Source of the DNA: Actinomycetota bacterium
GTDB taxonomy: Bacteria > Actinomycetota > Actinomycetes > S36-B12 > FW305-bin1
Assembly: GCA_004297305.1 (NCBI GenBank)
Contig: SCTR01000007.1
Location: 229,586 to 293,585, forward strand
Direction: 5' to 3'
Length of the DNA: 64,000 nucleotides
Shown in pieces: positions 1 through 8,941 of the stretch. A model generated the notes under the pieces. It made no database searches. It was not told the DNA's origin and worked only from the letters and a program-made list of their open reading frames with translations. How positions within the stretch are numbered: the stretch's first letter is position 1; each line of letters begins with the position of its first letter. The position numbers were made by a program, and so were the translations under genes.

Positions 1-352
1 GCGTCAGCGGTCCGGCTTGCACCACTGGGTCACTGAGCAGCGCCCCCGCATCGCCGATCCAGAAGCCGCGCCCTGGACCGGCGAAGATGTTCCAGTCCGT
101 TGCTCCCATAGCAAGGTCCGAGTTGAGCAGCGCAGCAGTGACGGTGGTGAGCAGCACGACGAGCCACGGCCAGCGGTCCGCGGCCTTCGCAACGGCGCGG
201 AACAACGAAGCGCCACCGAACCAGGCGCCGGTTCGGCCGTGCCAGGTACGCGAGAGTTGACTGGGCAGGCTGGTCGGTGGCACGCCGTTGGCGTCGACAT
301 GCCATGGCACTCCCTTGAGCGCATCGCCGCGCGAGCGCGTTTGCCGGTGCAC
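1..352 (-). CDS. Membrane protein, N-terminal part (cut by window start)
   Basis: An open frame without stop runs from a GTG at 352 to the window edge. It encodes a polar, Arg-rich N-terminus, then one clear hydrophobic segment (WPWLVVLLTTVTAALL) followed by a TDWNIFAGPGRGFWIGDAG stretch and QAGPL. This arrangement (transmembrane helix, then Asp-Trp-x-x-Phe-x-x-Gly-x-G and a QAGPL motif) resembles the first extracytoplasmic loop of actinobacterial polytopic membrane proteins of the glycosyltransferase-87 / DUF2029 type, but too little is visible to name it. Codon use has high GC at third positions, which separates it from the competing frames here. The start is uncertain: in-frame GTG codons also lie at 363, 309 and 282, and none has a well-spaced ribosome binding site. 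Confidence 0.5.
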   Translation of the reverse strand, partial: MHRQTRSRGDALKGVPWHVDANGVPPTSLPSQLSRTWHGRTGAWFGGASLFRAVAKAADRWPWLVVLLTTVTAALLNSDLAMGATDWNIFAGPGRGFWIGDAGALLSDPVVQAGPLT

Positions 353-394
353 CGTCGGCACGCCAGGTGTGCCCGCGGCGCCTAGCTGCCTCCG

Positions 395-400
395 TACGCT
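395..400 (+). promoter_or_regulatory. -10 box (TACGCT) of a leaderless pepQ transcript
   Basis: TACGCT lies six bases before the pepQ ATG. That puts the expected transcription start at or next to the start codon, so the mRNA would have no 5' leader. No ribosome binding site is seen. Confidence 0.5.
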
Positions 401-406
401 GCGGCC

Positions 407-1489
407 ATGACCACGGCTTTCCCGACCCGGCTGCGGCGCCTGCGGGACTGGCTCGCCACCGACGCGCAAGGAGCCGACGCGTTCCTGGTCACCTCGCCGG
501 TCAACGTCCGGTACCTCACCGGGTTCACCGGCAGCAACGCTTCCCTGCTGGTCACCGCGGCGGACGTCACCCTGGCGACCGACTCCCGCTATGTCGTGCA
601 GGCCTCGCAGCAGTGCCCGGCGGTACCGCTGCTGGTGACGCGGGACGGCCCGGTGGCCCTGGTCGCCGCGGCCACCGACCAGGGCGTCGAGCGGCTCGCG
701 TTCGAGGCGGGGCATGTCACCGTCGCCGGGTACGCCGCCCTGCCGCGTACCGGGCCGGTCCTCGTGCCCACCACCGACGTCGTCGAAGAACTGCGGATCG
801 TCAAGGACTACGAGGAGATCGCCGCACTGCGGCACGCGTGCCGGATCACCGACGAGGCGCTCGGCCGTCTGCTGCCGCAGCTTCGTGCCGGCCTCACCGA
901 ACGGGCCATCGCGCGGCGGCTGGAGTGGTTGCTCAACGAGTGCGGGGCCGACGGGCCGTCGTTCGACACCATCGTGGCCGCTGGTCCGAACTCGGCCGTC
1001 CCGCACCACCGGCCGACCGACCGGGCCGTCCAGCCGGGCGACCTGCTCAAGATCGATTTCGGCGCGTTGCTCGACGGCTATCACGCCGACGAGACCCGGA
1101 CCTTCGTCGTCGGGGCCCCGGCCCGGCCGTGGCAGCAGGAGCTCCACGACCTGGTGGCCGCGGCGCAGGAGGCCGGGCGAGCGGCGCTGGCCGCCGGAGC
1201 GGACGTCGCGACCGTTGACGCCGCTGCTCGGCAGGTCATCGCCGCGGCCGGACACGCCGACCATTTCGGGCATGGCCTCGGCCATGGCGTGGGCCTGCAG
1301 ATCCACGAGGCGCCGCTGCTCGCCCGGGGCGTCCCCGGTAGTCTGTGCGACCGCACGCTGGTCACCATCGAGCCCGGGGTGTACCTGCCGGGTCGCGGCG
1401 GTGTCCGGATCGAAGACACCCTGCTGGTGACGGGTCCGGGTTCGGAGTCGCTCACCGCGTCGCCGCGAGACCTGCTCGTGCTGGGTTGA
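407..1489 (+). CDS. pepQ: Xaa-Pro dipeptidase/aminopeptidase, M24 family
   Basis: This 360-residue cytosolic metallopeptidase removes residues next to proline during peptide turnover. Residues 1-125 form a creatinase-like N-domain (LVTSPVNVRYLTGFTGSNA). Residues 130-355 are the pita-bread M24 catalytic domain, with two-metal ligands recognisable as D217 (KIDFGA), D228 (DETRTF), a His in HFGHGLGHGVGL near 289-293, E322 (IEPGVY) and E336 (RIEDT). Length and motif order are normal for the family. The ATG at 407 follows TACGCT by six bases, the leaderless pattern, and no Shine-Dalgarno is present. efp and nusB follow on the same strand, the usual actinobacterial aro-pepQ-efp-nusB neighbourhood, although the aro genes are not in view. 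Confidence 0.9.
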   Translation: MTTAFPTRLRRLRDWLATDAQGADAFLVTSPVNVRYLTGFTGSNASLLVTAADVTLATDSRYVVQASQQCPAVPLLVTRDGPVALVAAATDQGVERLAFEAGHVTVAGYAALPRTGPVLVPTTDVVEELRIVKDYEEIAALRHACRITDEALGRLLPQLRAGLTERAIARRLEWLLNECGADGPSFDTIVAAGPNSAVPHHRPTDRAVQPGDLLKIDFGALLDGYHADETRTFVVGAPARPWQQELHDLVAAAQEAGRAALAAGADVATVDAAARQVIAAAGHADHFGHGLGHGVGLQIHEAPLLARGVPGSLCDRTLVTIEPGVYLPGRGGVRIEDTLLVTGPGSESLTASPRDLLVLG

Positions 1490-1559
1490 CCGCGCGGTAT
1501 GCCGGCTCGGCCTGGCACACCGTATGACGAACTGTCCGATCGAGATCGACCACACAACG

Positions 1560-1595
1560 TCGACCGAGCAACGCGGGTCGACCGAGCAACGCGGG
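1560..1595 (+). repeat. Perfect 18-bp tandem duplication upstream of efp
   Basis: The 18-bp unit beginning TCGACCGAGC occurs twice head to tail (1560-1577 and 1578-1595) without mismatch. The second copy ends with the GGG that is part of the efp ribosome binding site GGGAGAG (1593-1599). It lies in the 117-base pepQ-efp gap. Confidence 0.9.
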
Positions 1596-1606
1596 AGAGC
1601 GCAGCA

Positions 1607-2167
1607 GTGGCCACGACCAACGACCTGAAGAACGGGATCGTCCTGAGTATCGACGGCCAGCTGTGGACCGTGGTGGAGTTCCAGCACGTGAAGCCGGGCA
1701 AGGGTCCCGCGTTCGTGCGGACGAAACTGAAGGCGGTGCTGTCGGGCAAGGTCGTCGACAAGACGTTCAACGCCGGGGTCAAGGTCGAGACGGCCAACGT
1801 CGACAAGCGGGCGATGCAGTACCTCTACCGGGACGGCGACGACTGGGTCTTCATGGACACCCAGACCTTCGACCAGCTGTCGGTGTCCAACGCCACGGTC
1901 GGCGATGCCGCCCGCTTCCTGCTGGAGAACCAGGACACCGTGGTCGCGACGCACGACGGAGACCCGTTGTACGTCGAACTGCCGGCGTCGGTGGAACTCA
2001 CGATCACGTACACCGAGCCCGGCCTGCAGGGCGACCGTTCCACCGGGGGCACGAAGCCGGCGACGCTGGAGACCGGTGCGGAGATCCAGGTCCCGCTGTT
2101 CGTCGACACCGGGACCAAGGTCAAGGTGGACACCCGGGACGGTTCGTACCTCGGCCGCACCGGCTGA
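1607..2167 (+). CDS. efp: Elongation factor P
   Basis: A 186-residue EF-P, which enters the ribosomal E site and relieves stalling at consecutive prolines. The N-terminal KOW-like domain carries the loop K29-P-G-K32-G-P-A-F; K32 is the tip residue that beta-lysylating bacteria modify. The PGKGP palindrome is the actinobacterial form, which is reported to work without that modification. Two OB domains follow ([22 protein letters not shown] and the C-terminal [16 protein letters not shown]), ending [13 protein letters not shown] as usual. GTG 1607 was chosen because GGGAGAG sits seven bases upstream and the protein then has normal family length; a frame open from 1499 would add an unconserved extension. 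Confidence 0.95.
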   Translation: MATTNDLKNGIVLSIDGQLWTVVEFQHVKPGKGPAFVRTKLKAVLSGKVVDKTFNAGVKVETANVDKRAMQYLYRDGDDWVFMDTQTFDQLSVSNATVGDAARFLLENQDTVVATHDGDPLYVELPASVELTITYTEPGLQGDRSTGGTKPATLETGAEIQVPLFVDTGTKVKVDTRDGSYLGRTG

Positions 2168-2172
2168 CGCGG

Positions 2173-2580
2173 GTGTCCGCGCGCGGCAAGGCTCGCAAGC
2201 GGGCTCTGGACGTGCTGTTCGAGGCCGACCTGCGGGGCAGTGATCCGCTGGTGGTCCTCGCCGACCGCTCGACCGGCCCGACGCCGCTGAACCCCTACGT
2301 CGCCGAGCTGGTCCAGGGAGTCACGTCCCACCGCGACCGCATCGACGAACTGCTATCGACGTACGCGGTCGGCTGGACGCTGGACCGGATGCCCGCCGTC
2401 GACCGCAATGCGCTGCGGATCGGCGTCTACGAACTGCTGTGGTGCGACGACGTCCCTGACGCGGTGGCCATCTCCGAGGCGGTCACGCTGGTTCGCGAGC
2501 TGTCGACCGACGAATCCCCGGCCTTCGTCAACGGCCTGCTGGCGCGGCTGCTCGGCCTCAAGCCGCGCCTCACCGGCTGA
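2173..2580 (+). CDS. nusB: Transcription antitermination factor NusB
   Basis: A 135-residue NusB, the RNA-binding partner of NusE (S10) in rRNA antitermination. Recognisable features are the basic N-terminus SARGKARKRALDVLFEAD, the central VQGVTSHRDRIDELLSTYAVGWTLDRMPAVDRNALRIG block and the C-terminal VALTLVRELSTDESPAFVNGLLARL-type helix, all in the expected order. It starts at GTG 2173, five bases after the efp stop, so translation is probably coupled. In the same frame the open region extends further upstream through efp in a shadow reading, which I disregard. Confidence 0.93.
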   Translation: MSARGKARKRALDVLFEADLRGSDPLVVLADRSTGPTPLNPYVAELVQGVTSHRDRIDELLSTYAVGWTLDRMPAVDRNALRIGVYELLWCDDVPDAVAISEAVTLVRELSTDESPAFVNGLLARLLGLKPRLTG

Positions 2581-2784
2581 GGCTCCGCTGAGAGTTCTTA
2601 TGAGTCGCGGCCGCCGTTCACGGTCAGCGGTGCCCCCAGCCGGTTAAGCCCGCGCTAAGGCGCCCGGCGCAGCCGGTGGAGAACGCGCGAGCCGAAGGCG
2701 CCCGGTCTAGGCTGCGCGGCGCCCACCACCGCGGAGCCCCGACGCGTCGCTCCGCCCGCGCAGCCGGCGGCCTCCGGAGGACCT

Positions 2785-4470
2785 TTGCCGATCACCGTCC
2801 TGGAGCCGTCCGGGCTCGAGTCAGGCACCGTCCTCGACCGCGACTTGGTCGTCGTCGGCAGCGGACCGGCGGGATTGACCGTCGCCCGGCGTTTCGCCGG
2901 GACGGGCGTGCGGGTGCTGGTGCTGGAGAGCGGCGGGCGCCGGCCCGACCGTGACGCGGACGCCCTCAACGAGGTCGACAACGTCGGGGCACGCCGTATC
3001 GAGGACCAGTCGGTGATGCGATCGCGCATCCTCGGTGGCGCCTCGTTCCTCTGGACCGGCCGCTGTACCGCGTTCGACGACATCGACTTCGCCGCGCGCC
3101 CCTGGGTGCCGGCGTCAGGCTGGCCGCTCCGGCCGGCGGACCTCACCGGCTCGCTGGAGGCCGCCCGCGGGGTCCTGGGCCTGGGTCCCAACGACTATGA
3201 CGACCGGCTGTGGCGGCGGCTCGGCATGCCTGCGCCGACACCGCAGCTGGATCCCGACCTGCTCCTGCCCAGATTCTGGCAGGCCAGCCAGAGCCCGCAC
3301 GATCCGTCGTCGCCGGTCCGCTTCGGCCGCAATGACATCGATCCTCCGGGCGCGGGGATCGAGTTGCTGCTGCACGCCACCGTGACGCAGGTCGAGGTCG
3401 ACGAGGCCGGTACGGCGGTGACCGCGGTCCAGGTCACGCTGCCTGACCTACGGACGTTGCTGGTCCGGGCGGGCACGATCGTGCTGGCCTGCGGCGGCAT
3501 CGAGAACGCCCGGCTGCTGCTGGCGTCTCGCGACCGCTTCCCCGCCGGGCTGGGCAACGGTCACGATCTGGTGGGCCGGTACCTGATGGACCATCCCGGC
3601 TCCGTCATCGGATCGTTCGACCCGCGGCACAGCGACGACGTACGGAGCCGCTTCGGCCGGTACCGCCTCGGTCAGGCGCAGTACCTGCACGGCCTGGTGC
3701 TCAGTCCGCAGGTTCAAGAACGCGAAGAACTGCTCAATGCGGCGGTATTCCTGGAGGAGTATCCCGCCGTCGACGACCCGTGGCACGCCGGGCAGCGCCT
3801 CGCCGGACGAGTCCGCCACCGCGGTCGTCCGGTCACCGCCGACACCGACCTGCCGGCCTTTGACCAGGCCGCCTTCTGGCGGGCCATCAACGACGACGAA
3901 CCGCCGGAACCCACAGCGGCACAGGACGTCGCGAGCCTGCTTCGCCATCCACGAACGATCGCCGGCGGCCTGCTGCGAATGACGCGCGAGCACCGTCCGC
4001 CGCTGTTCCGCGCGCGCCGGGTCGACCTGTACTCCCTGATCGAGCAACGTCCCGACCCGGACAGCCGGATCACGTTGTCGGAGAAGCGGGATGCGTTCGG
4101 TATGCCGCTGTCCCGTATCGACTGGCGACTGCACGACCAGGAGCGCCATACCCTGAGCCGGCTCGCGGAACTGGTGTCCGACCAGTTCGGCCGCGCCGGG
4201 CTCTCCCGGCCCCGCATCGCGTCCTGGCTGGGCCGAGACGACTGGCGGGACAACCTCACCGATCGCGCTCATCCGACCGGCAGCACCCGGATGTCGTCCG
4301 ATCCGAAGTCCGGCGTTGTCGATCCCGACGGTCAGGTCCACGGTATCCACGGTCTCTACGTGACCGGCAGTTCCGTCTTTCCGACTGCCGGCCACGGCAA
4401 TCCGACGTTGATGATCGTCGCGATGGCGCTGCGCCTCGGCGATCACCTGCGAGCTACCCGACTGCGCTGA
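2785..4470 (+). CDS. GMC-family FAD-dependent oxidoreductase
   Basis: A 561-residue flavoprotein of the glucose-methanol-choline oxidoreductase superfamily. It has the N-terminal dinucleotide fold LVVVGSGPAGL (residues 21-31) followed by an acidic strand end (LVLESGGRRP), the GMC glycine-rich segment SRILGGASFLWTGRC near residue 75-90, and the C-terminal signature HPTGSTRMSSDP ... GIHGLYVTGSSVFPTAGHGNPTLMIVAMALRLGDHL with the active-site His region. The substrate cannot be told. The TTG start at 2785 has GGAGG four bases upstream. It stands alone, with 204 bases before it, and converges on the histidine kinase at 4527. Its stop codon lies in a short tandem repeat. Confidence 0.85.
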   Translation: MPITVLEPSGLESGTVLDRDLVVVGSGPAGLTVARRFAGTGVRVLVLESGGRRPDRDADALNEVDNVGARRIEDQSVMRSRILGGASFLWTGRCTAFDDIDFAARPWVPASGWPLRPADLTGSLEAARGVLGLGPNDYDDRLWRRLGMPAPTPQLDPDLLLPRFWQASQSPHDPSSPVRFGRNDIDPPGAGIELLLHATVTQVEVDEAGTAVTAVQVTLPDLRTLLVRAGTIVLACGGIENARLLLASRDRFPAGLGNGHDLVGRYLMDHPGSVIGSFDPRHSDDVRSRFGRYRLGQAQYLHGLVLSPQVQEREELLNAAVFLEEYPAVDDPWHAGQRLAGRVRHRGRPVTADTDLPAFDQAAFWRAINDDEPPEPTAAQDVASLLRHPRTIAGGLLRMTREHRPPLFRARRVDLYSLIEQRPDPDSRITLSEKRDAFGMPLSRIDWRLHDQERHTLSRLAELVSDQFGRAGLSRPRIASWLGRDDWRDNLTDRAHPTGSTRMSSDPKSGVVDPDGQVHGIHGLYVTGSSVFPTAGHGNPTLMIVAMALRLGDHLRATRLR

Positions 4471-4519
4471 GGCCCGGCAGACCCAAACGGCCCGGCTAGA
4501 CCGAGGGCCCAGCAAGACC
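4469..4519. repeat. Degenerate tandem repeat of 17-18 bp spanning a stop codon
   Basis: Three imperfect units with the core GGCCCGGC-(T)A-GACC lie head to tail, beginning inside the TGA of the GMC gene and running into the 3' end of the convergent kinase gene. Units two and three agree at 13 of 17 positions by eye. No coding role is seen. Confidence 0.6.
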
Positions 4520-4526
4520 AGCCCGG

Positions 4527-5735
4527 TCAGTGGTTTCCCGTCGTCGCGAACTCGACGGTGATATCGAGGCCGCCTTCGGAACGCGGATTCGCGGTGATGG
4601 TGCCACGGTGGGCCGCCGCTACGGCCGCAACGATGGCCAGTCCCAGACCGAAGCCGTCTCGGGTGTCGTGCGTCCGGTCTGCCCGGTTACGGCGAAAGGG
4701 CTCGAACAGCCCGCTGACGTCCTCCGGCGCCAGACGAGGGCCGCTGTTGCTGACTCGGATCACAGCCGTCGTGTCGCGGGTTACCGTAGCGACGCTCACC
4801 CAACCGTCGTCGGTGTTGTGAACGATCGCGTTGTCGACGAGGTTGCGGACCAATTGCCCGATCAGGACGGGGTCGCCGCTGGTGACGGCGGGGGAGAGTT
4901 CCGTCGTCACCGTCACGCTGGTGTCGCGGGTGGCCGCGACCGTGACCAGGGCCTCGCCGGCGACGGTGGCGAGGTCGACCGGCTCAGCGTGTTCGACGGC
5001 ATTCGTGCTGTCGGCCAGCAGGAGCAGTCGTTCGATGAGCTCACTGTTGGCGCGGTTGAGATCGAGAAGCAGCTGCGCGAACGCGACGGTTTCCGTCGGA
5101 GCCTCGGGCCTGGTGAGTTCGAGCTCGATCAGAGCTCGTTCGACGGCGATGGGTGTCCGCAGCTCATGGGAAGCGTTGGCGACGAAGAGACGCTGCGAGT
5201 CGAAGGCCTGCTGCAGCGCCGCGAGCATGGCGTCGAACGCTGTGGTGAGCCGGTCCAGATCGTCCCGTCTGCCGGTGGTGCCGATGCGCTGGGCCAGATC
5301 ACGCTCTGGTCCGCTGGCGGCCGCGATGTGCTCGGCGACCACCGTGACCCGGTGCAGTGGCAGCAGTCCGCGACCGGCCACCAGCCAGCCGGTGGCGCCC
5401 GCGACCACGCCGATGACGAGGACGACCACGCTGCCCTGCCAGAGCAGGGACTGCAGGGCAGCGTCCTTAATGTCCTCACGGTCCTTCCTGACCTGGGCGA
5501 CCAGATCGTTGACGTCGATCGTGGTTCCGTCGGGAAGGGTGACCGTGTTGTGGCCGGAGGCGGCCGCCTGCTGGCGCAGCGTCAGGAGGCGTTCATCAGC
5601 CGCCTCGACGCCGATCTCCCGTTCGAGACGGTCCTGCACGACCACGTAGAGCACGGCCAGGATCGCCGCGCCGGCGACGAGGAACAGGGCCCCGTACAGG
5701 AGGGTCAAGCGCGCTCGAAGGCCCAGGCGCCTCAT
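4527..5735 (-). CDS. Sensor histidine kinase, HAMP type
   Basis: A 402-residue membrane sensor kinase. Transmembrane helices are at about 13-34 and 99-120 and enclose a small extracytoplasmic domain of about 65 residues. A HAMP linker (121-175) leads to the dimerisation helix with phospho-accepting H190 in FVANASHELRTP, then the ATPase domain with the N-box VRNLVDNAIVHN, the G1 region VIRVSNSGP and the G2 GFGLGLAIV. It partners the response regulator whose gene overlaps its start by four bases (ATGA). The divergent lipoprotein-adaptor-ABC operon at 6559 is the likely target, so it probably senses envelope stress or the exported compound; that is inferred from position. Confidence 0.9.
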   Translation of the reverse strand: MRRLGLRARLTLLYGALFLVAGAAILAVLYVVVQDRLEREIGVEAADERLLTLRQQAAASGHNTVTLPDGTTIDVNDLVAQVRKDREDIKDAALQSLLWQGSVVVLVIGVVAGATGWLVAGRGLLPLHRVTVVAEHIAAASGPERDLAQRIGTTGRRDDLDRLTTAFDAMLAALQQAFDSQRLFVANASHELRTPIAVERALIELELTRPEAPTETVAFAQLLLDLNRANSELIERLLLLADSTNAVEHAEPVDLATVAGEALVTVAATRDTSVTVTTELSPAVTSGDPVLIGQLVRNLVDNAIVHNTDDGWVSVATVTRDTTAVIRVSNSGPRLAPEDVSGLFEPFRRNRADRTHDTRDGFGLGLAIVAAVAAAHRGTITANPRSEGGLDITVEFATTGNH

Positions 5736-6388
5736 GGAATGCGGTATCCGGCGCCAGTCACGGTTTCTATTGCCGGTGGGTCACCGAGTTTGCGGCGCAG
5801 CTTCATCATGGTCACCCGAACGGTGTTCGTGAAGGGATCGATGTTCTCGTCCCACACCTGCTCCAGCAACGACTCCGCGGAACGAATCGCGCCGTCGGCG
5901 CGCAGCAGCTGGACGAGCATGGCGTACTCCTTGTTGGCCAGCGATACCGGCGTTCCGTTGCGTGTGACGGTGCGGGTGGCCTGATCGACACGGATGCCGG
6001 AGCGTTCGAGTGTCGGTGGCAGCGATGTGGCGGGGCGCCGGGTCAAGGCGTGGACGCGCGCGGCGAGCTCGGCGAGGGCGAAAGGCTTGGTGAGGTAGTC
6101 GTCGGCGCCGATCGCGAGGCCTTCCACACGCGCCCGGACAGCCGAAGCGGCCGTGAGCATCAGCACCTTCGCCGTACTGGGCCCTGCCACGATCTGCCGG
6201 CACACCTCATCGCCGTGCACGACCGGCAGGTCCCGGTCGAGGACGACGACCTCGTAGTCGTTGACCGCTACCTTCTGCAGTGCCTGTGCGCCGTCCAAAG
6301 CGACGTCCACGGCGAACGCCTCGCGTGTCAGCGCCTCGGCAACGGCACGAGCCAGTCGTGGCTCGTCCTCGACCACCAGTAGCCGCAC
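5732..6388 (-). CDS. OmpR/PhoB-family response regulator
   Basis: A 218-residue DNA-binding response regulator. The receiver (1-115) has the acidic pair E7-D8, phospho-acceptor D51 (VVLDRDLP) and the conserved LTKPF lysine. The C-terminal winged helix (about 130-218) shows the typical LANKEYAMLVQLL and TNTVRVTMMKLRRKLGDP recognition region. The GTG start at 6388 has GGGAGG five bases upstream. It is co-transcribed with the downstream kinase. The intergenic palindrome at 6431-6476 is its probable operator, giving control of both itself and the divergent export operon. Confidence 0.92.
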   Translation of the reverse strand: MRLLVVEDEPRLARAVAEALTREAFAVDVALDGAQALQKVAVNDYEVVVLDRDLPVVHGDEVCRQIVAGPSTAKVLMLTAASAVRARVEGLAIGADDYLTKPFALAELAARVHALTRRPATSLPPTLERSGIRVDQATRTVTRNGTPVSLANKEYAMLVQLLRADGAIRSAESLLEQVWDENIDPFTNTVRVTMMKLRRKLGDPPAIETVTGAGYRIP

Positions 6389-6430
6389 GATCGCCTCCCC
6401 TCGTGGCCAGAAACAGTCTGCCGGCCTGCG

Positions 6431-6476
6431 GATAACGCCCAGATAACCACCGTCTGCGTGGTTACGGCGAGGTTAT
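6431..6476. promoter_or_regulatory. Four-half-site operator between regulator and ABC operon
   Basis: Two GATAAC half-sites (6431 and 6442, 11 bp apart) are followed by two GGTTA(C/T) half-sites (6460 and 6471, again 11 bp apart). The inner pair forms a perfect 7-bp inverted repeat, TAACCAC-N7-GTGGTTA. Direct repeats at one helical turn are typical for OmpR-family regulators, so this is the likely binding site of the adjacent regulator, controlling both directions. Function is inferred. Confidence 0.7.
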
Positions 6477-6558
6477 GCGGCGCCCCGTCTACTGAGCTCG
6501 ACCGATACGTCACGACCACAGGACTCGTGGCTGCCTCACGCCAGATCGGAGAACGATC

Positions 6559-7101
6559 GTGAAGACGAAACAGGCGCTGCTCGGGCCCGCGCTGGTGGCC
6601 TTCCTGGCCGCACTGCTGCTGACCGGATGTGCCGGACAACAGAGCACCACAGCATCGACCCCGTCCGGATCGAGCCAGTCCGCATCGACGCCGTCCGGCT
6701 CGGCCCAGCCGGGGACCAGCAAAGGCGCGCAGCCGCCGGACGGACAGGCGTACGCGCAGTGCATGCGTGATCACGATGTCGAGATGGCAGATCCGGACCC
6801 GGCGACCGGGCTGCCGAAGTTCGGCGACGGCGTGAACCCGTCGAGCCCCGCCGTACAGCAGGCGATGAAGGCCTGCCAGGACCTGCTGCCGTCCGGCGCG
6901 AGGAAGCAGGCCGGCGACCAGAAGAAGGACTCCTACCTCGCCTTCTCCCAATGCATGCGGGACAACGGCTTGCCTGACTTCCCCGATCCGCAACCCGGCT
7001 CGGACAAGGGCGTGTTCGGCGACACTGGCGTCGACCGCAACGACCCGGCGTTCCACAAGGCGGCGCAGGCCTGCCAGCACATCCTCGGCGGTGAGGGCTG
7101 A
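6559..7101 (+). CDS. Lipoprotein with duplicated QCMRD/ACQ motif
   Basis: A 180-residue exported protein with a lipobox signal (LLLTGC, lipidated Cys24) and a Ser/Thr/Pro-rich linker to about residue 60. Two homologous units of about 50 residues follow: (Y/F)xQCMRD...DP...G...AxxACQxxL, with Cys68/Cys106 and Cys132/Cys172. Each unit has one Cys in the CMRD motif and one in the terminal ACQ motif, so two disulfides or a metal site are plausible. I do not recognise a named family. It is first in an operon with a periplasmic adaptor, ABC ATPase and permease, and overlaps the next gene by one base (TGATG), so it may be a substrate-binding or accessory part of that exporter. The ATG has GGAGAACG upstream. 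Confidence 0.75.
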   Translation: MKTKQALLGPALVAFLAALLLTGCAGQQSTTASTPSGSSQSASTPSGSAQPGTSKGAQPPDGQAYAQCMRDHDVEMADPDPATGLPKFGDGVNPSSPAVQQAMKACQDLLPSGARKQAGDQKKDSYLAFSQCMRDNGLPDFPDPQPGSDKGVFGDTGVDRNDPAFHKAAQACQHILGGEG

Positions 7102-8201
7102 TGGTCGCCGACGACGCGGCGCAGCGCCCCGCGCCGCTGCGCACCCCTCGGCGGTTGCTCACCGGCGTCGTCGTGGCAGGCGGTGTCGTCGTCATCGCCG
7201 CGGCGGCAATCGGGTTCGGCGGCAGAGCGACGGACAGTGCGGCCGCCCCGCAGGGCCTGCCGCCGGCGACCGCGAAGGTCACCGAGGGGACCTTGACGCA
7301 GACCGAGCAGGTCGGTGGCTTGATCTCCTACGGCGAGCCCGTCGCGCTCGTGTCGCAACAGACCGCCGGGACGGTGACCTGGGTCGCCGCACCGGGCGCC
7401 ACGATCGGGCTCGGGAAGCCGATCTACCGTACGGACGGCAAGCCGACCGTGCTGATCCATGGCACGGTGCCGGCGTACCGGACCCTGCGGGAAGGCACGA
7501 CGGGGCAGGACGTCCAGCAACTCGAACAGAGCCTGCATGACCTTGGCTACACGAAGGTCGTCGTGGATGGGCACTACGACGCGACCACGGTCGCGGCGGT
7601 GAAGGACTGGCAGCAGAAGCTGGGCTGGCAGCCCACGGGCGAGGTCAGCCCGCAGCAGGTGTTCGTGCACGATGGCGACATCCGGGTCGCGCTGCCCGCC
7701 GTCGTGGCCGGCAGCCATCTCGGTGCCGAGCCGAACCAGCAAGTCCTCACCTACAGCGGAATCACGCCGGTCGTGACGGTCCCGCTGGACGTGGCGAAAC
7801 AGCATCTGGTGCACAAGGACGACCCGACCACGATCACCCTGCCCGACGGCAGCACCCTGGACGGCGTCGTCACCAGTGTCGGGAACGTCGCCCAGACCAT
7901 CGATGACGGCAAGACCCACTTCGTCACCGTGATCGTCTCGATCAAGGACAAGGACGCCCTCGGCGGGGGATACGACTCCGCACCGGTGTCGCTGACGATC
8001 ACCAGCGGCGTCAAACAGAACGTGTTGATCGTCCCGATCACGGCCCTCGTCGCTTCCCCGGACGGCGGGTACGCCGTCGAGGTCGTGACCGGGGACAAGG
8101 CCTCCTTCGTCAAAGTGACCACCGGGATGTTCGCGCAGGGCAAGGTGGAGATCAGCGGCGACGGCATCGGCCCGGGCACGCCGGTGGGGGTGGCGACATG
8201 A
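7101..8201 (+). CDS. Membrane-fusion adaptor with peptidoglycan-binding domain
   Basis: A 366-residue HlyD/MacA-like protein. There is one N-terminal transmembrane helix (about 19-38) and an exported body. A beta-barrel/lipoyl-like half ([31 protein letters not shown]) is interrupted by a peptidoglycan-binding type 1 domain at about 130-175 ([21 protein letters not shown] ... [13 protein letters not shown]). The C-terminal barrel ends [19 protein letters not shown]. Such adaptors occur in Gram-positive MacB-type exporters, where they link the permease to the wall. The gene overlaps the lipoprotein gene by one base and the ATPase gene by four (ATGA), so the four genes form one unit. Confidence 0.82.
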   Translation: MVADDAAQRPAPLRTPRRLLTGVVVAGGVVVIAAAAIGFGGRATDSAAAPQGLPPATAKVTEGTLTQTEQVGGLISYGEPVALVSQQTAGTVTWVAAPGATIGLGKPIYRTDGKPTVLIHGTVPAYRTLREGTTGQDVQQLEQSLHDLGYTKVVVDGHYDATTVAAVKDWQQKLGWQPTGEVSPQQVFVHDGDIRVALPAVVAGSHLGAEPNQQVLTYSGITPVVTVPLDVAKQHLVHKDDPTTITLPDGSTLDGVVTSVGNVAQTIDDGKTHFVTVIVSIKDKDALGGGYDSAPVSLTITSGVKQNVLIVPITALVASPDGGYAVEVVTGDKASFVKVTTGMFAQGKVEISGDGIGPGTPVGVAT

Positions 8202-8941
8202 CGCTGCAACCCCCTGCCGCCAGTGTGCCGGTGGCCGTACTCCAGCACGTCGTCAAGGACTATCCCGGTGGGGTGCAGGCACTTCGCGACGTCTCGTTGG
8301 TCATCGGCGAAGGAGAGTTGGTCGGTATCGTCGGGCCCTCGGGGTCCGGCAAGTCCACGGTGCTGAACATGCTCGGGACACTGGACCGACCCACGTCGGG
8401 CACGGTGGCGATTGGCGGGTACGACGCAAACACCTTGACCGACGCGGAGTTGTCGGCGCTGCGCGCGCAGCTCATCGGCTTCGTCTTCCAACAGTTCCAC
8501 CTGGCACCCGGCGTACCTGTCGTGGACAACGTCGCGGACGGCTTGCTCTACTCGGGCGTACCGCGACCGCAACGGCTGAAGCGGGCGCGAGCGGCGCTGG
8601 ACCGGGTCGGCCTGGCTCACCGCACCGGCCATCGGCCGCACCAACTCTCGGGCGGTGAGCGCCAGCGGGTCGCCGTCGCACGGGCCGTGGTCGGCACGCC
8701 GCGGCTGCTGCTGGCCGACGAGCCGACGGGAAATCTCGACACGGCCTCCGGCGACGGCGTCATGGGTCTCCTCCACGAGCTGCACGAGGCGGGGACCACC
8801 GTCGTCATCATCACCCACGACCGGGACATCGCCGCGTCGCTGCCGCGCACGATCGAGATGCGCGACGGCCAGAAGGTCGCCGACAGCGCCGCACAGGATC
8901 CCTCGGGCGACACCAACGACCGCATCGGAGTTCCCGCATGA
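8198..8941 (+). CDS. ABC transporter ATPase, MacB/LolD type
   Basis: A 247-residue nucleotide-binding subunit. Walker [10 protein letters not shown] is at about 43-51, Q-loop VFQQFHL follows, the signature is [14 protein letters not shown], Walker B is [12 protein letters not shown] and the switch His is in IITHDRD. The [10 protein letters not shown] motif is characteristic of the MacB/LolD/FtsE branch that drives mechanotransmission exporters. It overlaps its neighbours by four bases on each side. It should energise the permease encoded directly downstream. Confidence 0.93.
   Translation: MTLQPPAASVPVAVLQHVVKDYPGGVQALRDVSLVIGEGELVGIVGPSGSGKSTVLNMLGTLDRPTSGTVAIGGYDANTLTDAELSALRAQLIGFVFQQFHLAPGVPVVDNVADGLLYSGVPRPQRLKRARAALDRVGLAHRTGHRPHQLSGGERQRVAVARAVVGTPRLLLADEPTGNLDTASGDGVMGLLHELHEAGTTVVIITHDRDIAASLPRTIEMRDGQKVADSAAQDPSGDTNDRIGVPA

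Noticed and set aside
17..385. Plus-strand open frame at the window start
   Set aside because: No motif or ribosome binding site; the minus-strand frame shows a transmembrane segment and better codon pattern.
3448..4515. 355-codon open frame antisense to the GMC oxidoreductase
   Set aside because: Typical high-GC shadow frame; Arg/Gln/Gly/Val-rich without any motif, while the plus strand encodes a recognisable enzyme.
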